Assembly: GCA_963847985.1 (NCBI GenBank)
Contig: CAWKBS010000003.1
Location: 137,102-201,101 of the forward strand
DNA length: 64,000 bases
Source of the DNA: JAIBJN01 sp963847985
GTDB taxonomy: Bacteria; Actinomycetota; Thermoleophilia; Gaiellales; Gaiellaceae
Reading direction: 5' to 3'
Within the stretch, counting starts at the first letter, position 1, and each line of letters starts with the position of its first letter. The notes below the pieces were generated by a model. That model did not search any database. It was not told the origin of the DNA and saw nothing but the letters and a program-made list of their open reading frames with translations. Shown here piece after piece: positions 25,677 to 32,791 of this stretch. The position numbers were made by a program, and so were the translations under genes.

Positions 25677-25845
25677 TTTGGAACCCGTGTCAAAACGAAG
25701 CCCGTGTCGCGGGCCGCGCTGGCCGGCACGATGCGGCGTCCTCGGTTGCGCCCGTAGCCTCCGGCTACGAACGCGCCCTGCGTCCTTGCCTCGCACGCGT
25801 CCAGCGCACCCCGACGACGAGGCGTCATTTCGAAACGGGTTCTAC
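25677..25845. repeat. Family I palindromic element between nitrilase and HAD genes
   Basis: The core GCGTCCTCGGTTGCGCCCGT, hairpin GTAGCC-TCC-GGCTAC and CGCCCTGCGTCCTTGCCTCG matches the other family I copies. The outer arms (GAACCCGT with ACGGGTTC, plus AAAACGA with TTTCGAAA) are complementary. It starts just after the nitrilase stop and ends where the HAD start would be expected. Confidence 0.75.
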
Positions 25846-26679
25846 CTAGACCCCTGCGGGCCACGTGTAGGCGGCCGGCTGGCGGTTCGCCAGCGCGGGC
25901 AGGCTGCTGCGGATTCGCTCCATGTGGGCGCGGTCGAGCTCGGCCGAGATGACGCAGTCCTCGTCGGGCGCCTGCGCGAGCACGACGCCCCACGGATCGA
26001 TGATCGAGCTGCGGCCGTACGACGCCTTGCCGGCGACGACGCCCCACTGATTGGCGGCCGCGACGTAGCACTGGTTCTCGACAGCGCGGGCGCGCAGGAG
26101 GAGCTCCCAGTGGTCCTTGCCGGTGTGCATGGTGAACGCGGCCGGCACCGTGACGAGCTCGGCGCCCTCGACGGCGAGGATCCGGTAGAGCTCGGGGAAG
26201 CGCAGGTCGTAGCAGACGGTCAGCCCGAGCCTCCAGCCCTCGACCTCGCAACTCATGAGCCCGTCGCCCGGCTCCTCGCTGTCGGACTCGCGGTAGACGA
26301 CCCCGCCGACCTCGACGTCGAACATGTGGATCTTGCGGTAGACGGCTGCGAGCTCCCCCTCAGGATCGAACACCGGGCACGTGTTGGAGAGCTTCTCGCG
26401 ACCCTCGCGCCGCTCGACGATCGAGCCGCCCACGAGCGTGATCCCGTGCGTTCGCGCCCACTCGCTCATCGCTTCGACGGTCTCGCCGCCCTCCAGAGGC
26501 TCCGCGACGTCGAGGAGGACCTGATGGCTTCCGAGGCCGTTCCACTTCTCCGGGAGCACGACCAGGTCGGCCCCCGTCGCCGCCGCGCGCGCGACGAGCG
26601 GCTCCATGCGCTCGAGGTTCTCCGCCTTCGAGGTCGAGGAGTTGATCTGGACGCAGGCGACGCGAAGGCGATCGGCCAT
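25846..26679 (-). CDS. Carbon-nitrogen hydrolase (nitrilase superfamily)
   Basis: The 277-residue amidase-type enzyme has the Glu-Lys-Cys triad: Glu in LVVLPEKWNGLGSHQ near 43, Lys in LAAVYRKIHMFDVEV near 114, and Cys in RLGLTVCYDLRFPELYRILA near 156. AFTMHTGKDHWELLLRARAV and ENQCYVAAANQWG resemble omega-amidase / deaminated-glutathione amidase relatives. The substrate is not certain. It is divergent from the CoA-binding gene. Confidence 0.92.
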   Translation of the reverse strand: MADRLRVACVQINSSTSKAENLERMEPLVARAAATGADLVVLPEKWNGLGSHQVLLDVAEPLEGGETVEAMSEWARTHGITLVGGSIVERREGREKLSNTCPVFDPEGELAAVYRKIHMFDVEVGGVVYRESDSEEPGDGLMSCEVEGWRLGLTVCYDLRFPELYRILAVEGAELVTVPAAFTMHTGKDHWELLLRARAVENQCYVAAANQWGVVAGKASYGRSSIIDPWGVVLAQAPDEDCVISAELDRAHMERIRSSLPALANRQPAAYTWPAGV

Positions 26680-26689
26680 GGGCGAAGGA

Positions 26690-26695
26690 TAGCCT
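26690..26695 (+). promoter_or_regulatory. Putative leaderless -10 box of CoA-binding gene
   Basis: TAGCCT ends exactly 7 nt before the GTG at 26703. Confidence 0.45.
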
Positions 26696-26702
26696 TGCCC
26701 CC

Positions 26703-27104
26703 GTGAGCAGGACGCCCGCAGAGATCCTCGCCGAGGCGCGCACGATCGCTCTCGTCGGCGCCTCGCCGCGACCCGAGCGGCCGAGCAACTCGGTGATGGG
26801 CTACCTGCTGCGGCAGGGCTACCGCGTGATCCCGGTGCGGCCCGTCGGGCCGGCCGAGATCCTCGGGCAGCACCGTGTGGCCTCGCTCGCGGAGATCGAC
26901 GAGCCGATCGACCTCGTCGACGTCTTCCGCCGCTCCGAGTTCTGCCCCGACGTGGCCAGGCAGGCGGTCGCGGCGGTCGCGGGCGCGCTGTGGCTCCAGC
27001 TCGGCGTCGTCTCCTCCGAGGCGCGCACGATCGCAGAGGCAGCCGGCCTCGACTACGTCGAGGACGAGTGCACGGCCATCGTGCATCGCCAGGCGCTGGC
27101 ATAG
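26703..27104 (+). CDS. CoA-binding domain protein
   Basis: The 133-residue protein is a single CoA-binding (Rossmann) domain. Motifs are ARTIALVGASPRPERPSNSV, GYRVIPVRPVGPAEILGQHR, IDLVDVFRRSEFCPDVARQA and GALWLQLGVVSSEARTIAEA. Related small proteins bind CoA and may regulate acyl-CoA metabolism. It starts with GTG. Confidence 0.85.
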   Translation: MSRTPAEILAEARTIALVGASPRPERPSNSVMGYLLRQGYRVIPVRPVGPAEILGQHRVASLAEIDEPIDLVDVFRRSEFCPDVARQAVAAVAGALWLQLGVVSSEARTIAEAAGLDYVEDECTAIVHRQALA

Positions 27105-27154
27105 GCCCGCGTTGGTCGCGGCGCAAACGACCCGATGTGAGCCCTGGAAGGCCA

Positions 27155-27178
27155 AAGGGCCGCCAAGAGACGGCCCTT
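27155..27178 (-). terminator. Hairpin downstream of tRNA-Pro
   Basis: A perfect 8-bp stem AAGGGCCG/CGGCCCTT with an 8-nt loop lies 8 nt past the tRNA 3' end. The U-run is short, so termination or 3'-end processing is a tentative role. Confidence 0.5.
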
Positions 27179-27185
27179 CACCCAG

Positions 27186-27259
27186 TCGGGGTGCCCGGAT
27201 TCGAACCGGGGACCTCGCCGACCCGAACGGCGCGCGCTACCAGGCTGCGCTACACCCCG
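27186..27259 (-). tRNA. tRNA-Pro (CGG)
   Basis: The acceptor stem CGGGGTG pairs with CACCCCG. The D-arm is GCGCAGCCTGGTAGCGC, the anticodon arm CGCCG-TTCGGGT-CGGCG gives anticodon CGG, and the T-arm is CCCGGTTCGAATCCGGG. The discriminator is A and the CCA end is not encoded. Confidence 0.95.
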
Positions 27260-27268
27260 AACGCGCCA

Positions 27269-27274
27269 TAGGGT
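27269..27274 (+). promoter_or_regulatory. Putative leaderless -10 box of Nif3-like gene
   Basis: TAGGGT ends 7 nt before the ATG at 27282. It lies only a few bases from the tRNA-Pro 5' end on the other strand. Confidence 0.45.
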
Positions 27275-27281
27275 ACCGGCA

Positions 27282-28028
27282 ATGGCAGGCCGTGACGAGA
27301 TCGTGGAGTGGGCCGACGAGCTCCTCGACGTGGCCGCGTACCCCGACTACGGGCCGATGGGCCTCCAGGTCGTCGGGGCGCCGCAGGTGCGCAAGATCGT
27401 CTGCGCCGTTTCCGCCTCGCGGGAGCTCTTCGAGCGCGCCGGCGAGGCCGAGGCGCAGATGGTGATCGTTCACCACGGCCTCCTCTGGGACAAGGAGCCG
27501 AGGCGGATCGGGCCCGTGCAGAAGGAGCGCCTGCGCGCCCTCTTCGACGCCGACCTGAGCCTCGTCGCGTACCACCTGGCCCTCGACGCACACGAGGAGC
27601 TCGGCAACAACGCGCTCCTCTGCGACGAGCTCGGAATCGAGCGGGACGCGCGCTTCGCCGACGGCCTCGGCTTCGGCGGCCGCCTCGCCGGCCCGGTTCC
27701 GGCCAGCGACCTGGCGGGCCGCGTTCAGGAGCGGCTCGGGCAGATGCCGCTCGTCTTCTCCTACGGCCCCGAGCTGGTGGAGCGCGTGGCCGTCTGCTCC
27801 GGCGGGGCAGCGCGCTACGTCTACGAGGCTGCCGCCGAGGGCTACGACGCCTTCCTGACCGGCGAGGCCGACGAGCCCACGAAGCACGCCGCCAAGGAGG
27901 CCGGCGTGCACTTCATCGCGGGCGGCCACTACGCGACCGAGACCCTGGGCGTGCGAGCGCTCGCCGCACGGATCGGCGAGCGCTTCGACATCGCCTGGGA
28001 CTTCGTCGACCTGCCGAACCCCGTCTAG
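27282..28028 (+). CDS. Nif3-like dinuclear metal-binding protein
   Basis: The 248-residue protein matches the Nif3/YbgI family annotated as GTP cyclohydrolase 1 type 2 homologs. Metal ligands lie in AQMVIVHHGLLWDKEPRRIG, LVAYHLALDAHEELGNNALL and GVHFIAGGHYATETLGVRAL. The true substrate is unsettled for the family. Its last codons overlap the convergent SRPBCC gene by 4 bp. Confidence 0.9.
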   Translation: MAGRDEIVEWADELLDVAAYPDYGPMGLQVVGAPQVRKIVCAVSASRELFERAGEAEAQMVIVHHGLLWDKEPRRIGPVQKERLRALFDADLSLVAYHLALDAHEELGNNALLCDELGIERDARFADGLGFGGRLAGPVPASDLAGRVQERLGQMPLVFSYGPELVERVAVCSGGAARYVYEAAAEGYDAFLTGEADEPTKHAAKEAGVHFIAGGHYATETLGVRALAARIGERFDIAWDFVDLPNPV

Positions 28029-28510
28029 CCGAGTCTCCGCAGCAGCGCCTCGAGGTTGTCGTAGCTCGCGGACATGCCGTCGGTCATGCCGGTGCCGAGC
28101 GCGGCGTCCCGGGCATCGAGCGACGGGTAGACGATCGTCGTGGTGATGGTCGTCCTGCCGTCCGCCTCCGTGAAGTCGATCGTGTTGAGAGCCTCCGGCC
28201 ACTCGCCGCCCCACTCCTCCGTGATCACGAGCCGCTCGGGCGGGACGACCTCCTTGACGACGCCGGTGATCTCCATCATCGTCTCGTCGCCCTTGCGCCA
28301 GCCGAAGCGGTAGGGCGCGCCGGGGCGCAGCTCGAGCTCGCACACGGGCATCGTCCAGTCGGGCGGGCCGAGCATCCACTGGGTGATGTGCTCGGGCTCC
28401 GTGTAGGCCTTCCACACGAGCTCGCGCGAAGCGTCGAACGAGCGCGTCACGACGACCTCGGTGTCGGACGGGGTCGTCAGGGTCAGGGCGCCGGTCTCAG
28501 TCGGCGTCAT
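28025..28510 (-). CDS. SRPBCC (AHSA1/START-like) domain protein
   Basis: The 161-residue protein has the Aha1-C-like pattern: TEVVVTRSFDASRELVWKAY, EPEHITQWMLGPPDWTMPVC, FRFGWRK-like YRFGWRKGDETMMEITGVVK, and DGRTTITTTIVYPSLDARDA. Such proteins bind hydrophobic ligands and are often encoded with an ArsR repressor, as here (14-bp overlap with the upstream arsR gene). Confidence 0.88.
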   Translation of the reverse strand: MTPTETGALTLTTPSDTEVVVTRSFDASRELVWKAYTEPEHITQWMLGPPDWTMPVCELELRPGAPYRFGWRKGDETMMEITGVVKEVVPPERLVITEEWGGEWPEALNTIDFTEADGRTTITTTIVYPSLDARDAALGTGMTDGMSASYDNLEALLRRLG

Positions 28511-28841
28511 GGCTCTCCTCTCGTTGCAGGTGCTTGAGGTACTCGTCGAGCCGGTCGTAGCTCTCCTCCCAGAAGCGGCGATAGCCCTCCGCCCACTCCG
28601 CGACCTCCTGGAGCGGAGCCGCCTCCAGGCGGCAGGGACGCCACTGCGCCTCGCGGCCGCGCGCGATGAGCCCGGCGCGCTCGAGCACGCGGAGGTGCTT
28701 CGAGATCGCGGGGCCGCTGATCGTGAACGGGGCCGAGAGCTCCTTCACCGTCGCCGCCCCGTCCGCGAGCCGGGCGAGGATCGCGCGGCGCGTCGGATCG
28801 GCGAGGGCGGAAAGCGTGATGCTCAGGGTGTCGGCTGCCAT
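28497..28841 (-). CDS. ArsR-family transcriptional regulator
   Basis: The 114-residue winged-helix protein has ALADPTRRAILARLADGAAT and FTISGPAISKHLRVLERAGL with LIARGREAQWRPCRLEAAPL. It lacks the CxC metal motif of classical ArsR, so it belongs to the SRPBCC-linked subgroup. A perfect promoter-operator sits immediately upstream, which implies autoregulation. Confidence 0.9.
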   Translation of the reverse strand: MAADTLSITLSALADPTRRAILARLADGAATVKELSAPFTISGPAISKHLRVLERAGLIARGREAQWRPCRLEAAPLQEVAEWAEGYRRFWEESYDRLDEYLKHLQREESHDAD

Positions 28842-28843
28842 AT

Positions 28844-28875
28844 ATAACCCTTCGGTTATCTAACCGAAAGGTTAT
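28844..28875. promoter_or_regulatory. ArsR operator, 15-bp inverted repeat
   Basis: ATAACCCTTCGGTTA (28844-28858) and TAACCGAAAGGTTAT (28861-28875) form a near-perfect inverted repeat (one mismatch, 2-bp spacer). It overlaps the -10 box and the transcription start of the arsR promoter. Confidence 0.8.
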
Positions 28876-28898
28876 ACGCACCGATGGACGTCTGTCAA
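28871..28898 (-). promoter_or_regulatory. Sigma70 promoter of arsR-SRPBCC pair
   Basis: On the minus strand a consensus TTGACA (28898-28893) is followed after 16 nt by TATAAC (28876-28871), about 29 nt before the ATG. The -35 overlaps the last codons of the upstream lipoprotein gene. Confidence 0.8.
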
Positions 28899-29464
28899 GC
28901 CCCCCAGGCTTCGACGTTGCCGCACGCCAGCTCTGCCCGCGGGTCGGCGAACTGCTTCCTCCAGCCGGCCTCGGTATCGGCGAAAAGCATTCCGACCGAC
29001 CAGGCATCCTCACGGAGCACGAGCTCGAGCGACCCGAGCCGCTCGTCCCCCTCGAAGGCGAGGTGGTAGGAGCGCCTGTCGGGGTCGTCCGGGCCGCACG
29101 TCCCGACGCCCAGCACCGTCGCCTCGCCCAGGCGCCTGAGCTCCGTGCGGTAGCCCGCCTCCGTGAGGATCCGGATCTCGCCCTGGGCGTCGGTGAAAGC
29201 ATGACCCTCCAGGAGCTTCCCCGGCGCGCAGTCGGGAAACAGCTCGGCCGGAAGCTCGTCGCAACGGAACTCGTCGGCGTAGCTCAGCTCCACCAGCCGG
29301 GCGACGTCGCCGGCGTCGAGCGCGTTGGCCGCCGCAGCCGCCTGTCCGCAGAGGGCAGCATCGTCGACGGGACAGGCGGCCGCAGGGTATGCCTCGGTTG
29401 GAGCGTCCGATCCCCCACACCCGGCCAGAGCGAGCAGGGCGAACAGTGCCGCCGAGGTCCTCAC
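28895..29464 (-). CDS. Predicted lipoprotein, unknown function
   Basis: The 189-residue product begins with lipoprotein signal MRTSAALFALLALAGCGGS (GTG start, lipobox LAGC). The mature domain has paired cysteines (ACPVDDAALCGQ, FRCDELPAELFPDCAPG) and helical stretches (AANALDAGDVARLVELSYA, GWRKQFADPRAELACG). It resembles an NTF2-like fold, but I recognise no family. Confidence 0.72.
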   Translation of the reverse strand: MRTSAALFALLALAGCGGSDAPTEAYPAAACPVDDAALCGQAAAAANALDAGDVARLVELSYADEFRCDELPAELFPDCAPGKLLEGHAFTDAQGEIRILTEAGYRTELRRLGEATVLGVGTCGPDDPDRRSYHLAFEGDERLGSLELVLREDAWSVGMLFADTEAGWRKQFADPRAELACGNVEAWGA

Positions 29465-29471
29465 GCAGCTA

Positions 29472-30332
29472 CTACACCGGTCGGCGCCAGGCCGTTCCGA
29501 GGAAGTCCAGCAGGAGCCCCGCGCAGGCCGCCGGCTCCTCGCCGACGACGAGATGCCCCGCGCCCGGGACGACCCGGAGCGGCGCCCTCAGCCGCCGTGC
29601 GTACTCGAACCCGTCCTCGAGCGGGATCAGACGGTCGCGGGCGCCCCAGAGCACTAGCGCCGGGCAGCGGACCCGGTCGAGGTAGAGGCGCGGGTCCTCC
29701 CGGCGGAGCGCGCGCGAGGCGCTCTCGACGTCCTCGTGCTCGGGCTGCGCCTCGAGGAACCCGGCCACGACCTCCGGCGAGAGCGCCCGCGGATCCTCGG
29801 CTCCCCAGAAGCCGAAGACGCCGGCACGCAGGCGCGGGCGGCGCGCGACGACGTCGCGCGCCCTGGCGACGAGCCGGCCGGGCCGGAGCATGCCGACGAG
29901 GTCGAGCCAGACTCCGGCGCGGCGTGACAGCGAGACGATCCCCGCGGAGGAGACCAGCGCCAGCGCAGCGACGGCCTCCGGCCGCTCCGCCGCGAGCCGT
30001 AGGCCGAGCACGCCGCCGAGGGAGTAGCCGACGACCGCCGCCGGCAGCATCTCTTCGTGCTCGGCGACGGCCTCGACATGGGCAGCCAGGTCGCCGAGGC
30101 TCTCCACCGCCGCCAGCGGAGCGGTGCCCCCGTGACCCGGAAGGTCGGGGGCGAGCACCCGATGGCTCTGCGCGAGCAGCGGCGCGAGCGCCGTGAAGTT
30201 GTACGCCGACCCGCCCAGGCCGTGGACGAGGACGAGCGCCGGGCCCTCGCCGCCGACCCAGTAGCGCGTGCGGAGGCCGTCGATCTCCGCAACGTGCGGC
30301 TCAAACCCCCGAAGAAGCGTTGCCGTCCTCAT
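29472..30332 (-). CDS. Alpha/beta hydrolase
   Basis: The 286-residue protein shows the oxyanion region LVLVHGLGGSAYNFTALAP, the nucleophile elbow VVGYSLGGVLGLRLAAERPE (Ser near 120), the acid Asp in CPALVLWGARDRLIPLEDG and the catalytic His in VVPGAGHLVVGEEPAACAG. The substrate is unknown. I chose the ATG at 30332, 6 nt after a TACGGT box; upstream frame to 30407 is unlikely coding. Confidence 0.9.
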   Translation of the reverse strand: MRTATLLRGFEPHVAEIDGLRTRYWVGGEGPALVLVHGLGGSAYNFTALAPLLAQSHRVLAPDLPGHGGTAPLAAVESLGDLAAHVEAVAEHEEMLPAAVVGYSLGGVLGLRLAAERPEAVAALALVSSAGIVSLSRRAGVWLDLVGMLRPGRLVARARDVVARRPRLRAGVFGFWGAEDPRALSPEVVAGFLEAQPEHEDVESASRALRREDPRLYLDRVRCPALVLWGARDRLIPLEDGFEYARRLRAPLRVVPGAGHLVVGEEPAACAGLLLDFLGTAWRRPV

Positions 30333-30338
30333 CCGGCC

Positions 30339-30348
30339 ACCGTATCCT
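30339..30348. promoter_or_regulatory. Overlapping divergent -10 boxes (hydrolase and leader transcript)
   Basis: ACCGTATCCT gives TACGGT on the minus strand (6 nt from the hydrolase ATG at 30332) and TATCCT on the plus strand (6 nt from an ATG at 30355). The layout is identical to the folP/CpsB divergent site at 10977-10986. Confidence 0.45.
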
Positions 30349-30354
30349 GTGACC

Positions 30355-30384
30355 ATGTCCGGGGAAGGAGCACGAGGCCGTTGA
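30355..30384 (+). CDS. Possible leaderless 9-codon leader peptide
   Basis: ATG at 30355 opens MSGEGARGR followed by TGA. The ATG is 6 nt after TATCCT. Its stop overlaps the TTG of a second short frame (TTGA). It is too short for homology and rests on position alone. Confidence 0.3.
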   Translation: MSGEGARGR

Positions 30385-30458
30385 GCTTCGCGGCTGCACA
30401 CCCACAACTGCGCGCCCTGCCCGCCCGTGCCCTGCCGGTGGGCTTTTTTGTGCGCTGA
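30381..30458 (+). CDS. Possible 25-residue leader peptide spanning a terminator
   Basis: The TTG at 30381 has AAGGAG 10 nt upstream and encodes LSFAAAHPQLRALPARALPV then GFFVR. The coding region runs through the hairpin and U-run at 30419-30449. Ribosome progress could therefore control terminator formation, as in attenuation. This is a hypothesis. Confidence 0.3.
   Translation: MSFAAAHPQLRALPARALPVGFFVR
30419..30449 (+). terminator. Intrinsic terminator / possible attenuator
   Basis: Stem GCCCGCC/GGTGGGC (one G-U pair) with an 11-nt loop is followed directly by six T's (30444-30449). It lies between the divergent promoter at 30339-30348 and the 58-residue gene at 30478. Confidence 0.65.
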
Positions 30459-30477
30459 GCCGAAGGAGGAACCGACA

Positions 30478-30654
30478 TTGGCAAATCACCTGACGCCCGA
30501 GGAGCTGTCGAAGGAGCTGGGGATCGAGCGGGACATGGTCATCCGGGTGTGCATCGAGGAATCGATCCCGATCTACCAGGGCAAGATCGACAAGACCCTG
30601 TTCCAAGCGCACCTCGAGGCGACGGGCGTCGCCAGCGGCTCGCCGGCCGCCTAG
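30478..30654 (+). CDS. Small conserved-looking HTH-like protein (58 aa)
   Basis: TTG at 30478 has AGGAGG 8 nt upstream and encodes MANHLTPEELSKELGIERDM, then VIRVCIEESIPIYQGKID and FQAHLEATGV. The pattern resembles a short helix-turn-helix or excisionase-like domain (EELSKELGIERDMVIRVCIE). I assign no function. An intrinsic terminator lies just upstream, suggesting conditional expression. The stop is 3 bp from the convergent Ku gene stop. Confidence 0.65.
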   Translation: MANHLTPEELSKELGIERDMVIRVCIEESIPIYQGKIDKTLFQAHLEATGVASGSPAA

Positions 30655-30657
30655 CGG

Positions 30658-31503
30658 CTACCGAGAGCCCGACGCTGCGCGCTTCTTGCGCGCGGCCGGC
30701 TTCTTCTTCTCGGCCGGGGTCGCCTTCTGCTTGCGCGCCTGGGCGACGCTCTCCTTGAGCGCCTCCATGAGGTCGACGACCTTCGCCGGCTCGGGCTGCT
30801 CAGGCGCGACGATCTCCTCGCCAGCGAGCTTCGCCTCGAGCATCGCCTTCAGCTCGCCGCGGTACTCGTTGACGAACTCCTCGGGGTCGAACTCCCCGAC
30901 GAGGCTGGCGACGAGCTGGCGCGCCATCTCGAGCTCCGGGTCCTCGACCTCGGTCTCGCCCACGGCATCGTCGATCTCGTCGCGCGCGCGAATGTCCTCG
31001 GCGTAGTAGAGGGTCTCGAGTGCGAGCGACTCGCCGAGCGGGCGGATGAGGCAGAGGTTCTCCTTGCCCCAGAGGACGAACTTCCCGATCGCGGCCATGT
31101 TCGCCTCCTGCATCGCGCGCAGGAGCAGGACGTAGGGCCGGCGCTGCGCCGGCGCGTCCGCGGGCGCGAGGTAGTACGCACGGTCGAAGTAGATGGGATC
31201 GACCTCTTCCAGCTCGACGAACTTCTTGATGTCGATCGACTGCGAGCGCGCGAGCGCGACGGCCTCGAGGTCGGACTCCTCGACCAGGACGTACTGGCCC
31301 TTGGCGAACTCCCAGCCCTTGACCAGCTCGTCGGCCTCGACGTCGCGCTCGTGGAAGGGGCACCAGCGCTTCTGCTTGATCGGCGTGCCGCACTCGCGGT
31401 GCAGCGTCCGGAACGACACGTCCTTACGTTGCTGCGCGACGGCCAGCCCGATCGGGATGTTGACCAGGCCGAAGTTGAGGGAGCCGTTCCAGATGGTTCG
31501 CAT
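30658..31503 (-). CDS. ku: Ku protein (non-homologous end joining)
   Basis: The homodimeric bacterial Ku binds DNA ends and recruits LigD. The 281 residues begin MRTIWNGSLNFGLVNIPIGL and include FRTLHRECGTPIKQKRWCPF, GYEFAKGQY-like GWEFAKGQYVLVEESDLEAV, DPIYFDRAYYLAPA and YVLLLRAMQEANMAAIGKFV. A basic Lys/Ala tail (KKKPAARKKRAASGSR) probably binds DNA. No ligD is adjacent. TAGGCT lies 9 nt before the ATG. Confidence 0.95.
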   Translation of the reverse strand: MRTIWNGSLNFGLVNIPIGLAVAQQRKDVSFRTLHRECGTPIKQKRWCPFHERDVEADELVKGWEFAKGQYVLVEESDLEAVALARSQSIDIKKFVELEEVDPIYFDRAYYLAPADAPAQRRPYVLLLRAMQEANMAAIGKFVLWGKENLCLIRPLGESLALETLYYAEDIRARDEIDDAVGETEVEDPELEMARQLVASLVGEFDPEEFVNEYRGELKAMLEAKLAGEEIVAPEQPEPAKVVDLMEALKESVAQARKQKATPAEKKKPAARKKRAASGSR

Positions 31504-31564
31504 GAGGAGAAAAGCCTAGCGGGACCAGGGATCTTCGCCCCGCACCGGCGGAACCCTCCTGGGC

Positions 31565-32722
31565 CTAGAGAACACGGCGGGCGCCGACCCACCGATCGGC
31601 GTAGTAGCCGGTCAGCGAGGAGATCTTGACGACGTCGCCCGGCCGCGGCGAGTGGATGAAGCGGCCGCCGCCGACGTAGATGCCGTCGTGACCGAGGCCT
31701 TTGAAGAAGACGATGTCGCCGGGCCTGAGCGCCGAGCGCGCGACCGCCCGGCCGACGCGGTACTGCGCCGAGACGACCCGGGGGAGCGAGACGCCGGCCC
31801 GCGCGAAGACGTACTGGACGAGCCCGGAGCAGTCGAAGCCCGCCGGCGACTCGCCGCCCCAGCGGTACGGGACGCCGAGATAACGCCGGGCGATCGCCGC
31901 GACCCGCTCGCCGCGGCCATCCGTCGCGGGCGGCGCCGGCGTCGTTTGCGGCGGCGCCGGCTTCCCGGCGGGCACCGCCCGCCGGATCCCGAGCGCACGG
32001 AGCGTCTGCGGCCCGACGACCCCGTCGACCGCCAGCCCGCGCTTCGCCTGGAACACACGCACTGCCGCCCGGCTCGCCGGCCCGTAGACGCCGTCCGTAG
32101 GCACCCCGAGCGCCCGCTGGACGAGTGCGACCCACCAGGCGCGGATGAGCTTCGCGGAAGCTGCGGGGCGCAAGAGCGCTGCCCGCGTCGCGGGGCCCAC
32201 GATGCCGTCGGCTCGCAGTCCGTGGCTCCGCTGGAACGTCTTCACGGCCGCCCGCGTCTTCGGCCCGAAGACCCCGTCGGCCTTGATCCCGAGCGCCCGC
32301 TGCACCTTGACGACGGCCGGGCCGCGGCTGCCCAGTCGCAGAAGCTCGGCCCGAACCTCGGCGGCGGCTGCGGATCCCTTCGCCCGGCTCTGCGCACCGC
32401 CCGGAACCGGGAGCGCGGCGGCGACCGCGGCGATGACGAGCGTCGCTCCGGCCTTGCGCGCCTGCGGCAGCGATCCGGGCTCGGCGGCCTTCCGCTTCCA
32501 GCGGGCGCGGGCCTGCGAGACGTCCCAGAGCTCCGGATCGGTGAGGTCGCGGCGGCCTCTCGCCCGGCGGACGACGGGCCCGTCGAGATCGAAGAGCGCG
32601 ACGGAGACCAGGCTCCGCGCCGGGTCCTCACCCCCGCGCCGCCGCCGCGAGCGCTCGAGGGATCGCTCCCACAACTCGCTCGCGCCGAGATCGCGCTGCA
32701 CCCTGAGCCTCGTCGCGGTCAC
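31565..32722 (-). CDS. NlpC/P60 peptidoglycan hydrolase with PG-binding domains
   Basis: The 385-residue protein has a charged N-terminal region and a hydrophobic segment (TLVIAAVAAALPVPGG). Two or three peptidoglycan-binding domains follow (VVKVQRALGIKADGVFGPKT, VALVQRALGVPTDGVYGPAS). The C-terminal NlpC/P60 domain has catalytic Cys in GFDCSGLVQYVFARAGVSLP near 296 and His in GLGHDGIYVGGGRFIHSPRP. It cleaves stem peptides. Its last 40 residues closely match the next gene upstream (GDVVKISSLTGYYADRWVGA), so the two catalytic domains are paralogous. Confidence 0.9.
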   Translation of the reverse strand: MTATRLRVQRDLGASELWERSLERSRRRRGGEDPARSLVSVALFDLDGPVVRRARGRRDLTDPELWDVSQARARWKRKAAEPGSLPQARKAGATLVIAAVAAALPVPGGAQSRAKGSAAAAEVRAELLRLGSRGPAVVKVQRALGIKADGVFGPKTRAAVKTFQRSHGLRADGIVGPATRAALLRPAASAKLIRAWWVALVQRALGVPTDGVYGPASRAAVRVFQAKRGLAVDGVVGPQTLRALGIRRAVPAGKPAPPQTTPAPPATDGRGERVAAIARRYLGVPYRWGGESPAGFDCSGLVQYVFARAGVSLPRVVSAQYRVGRAVARSALRPGDIVFFKGLGHDGIYVGGGRFIHSPRPGDVVKISSLTGYYADRWVGARRVL

Positions 32723-32791
32723 GGCAACCCTCCCGTCGGTCGACGTCGCGAAGCGCGGGACGCTAACAGACTCGGGCGGGATTGGCGGAAC

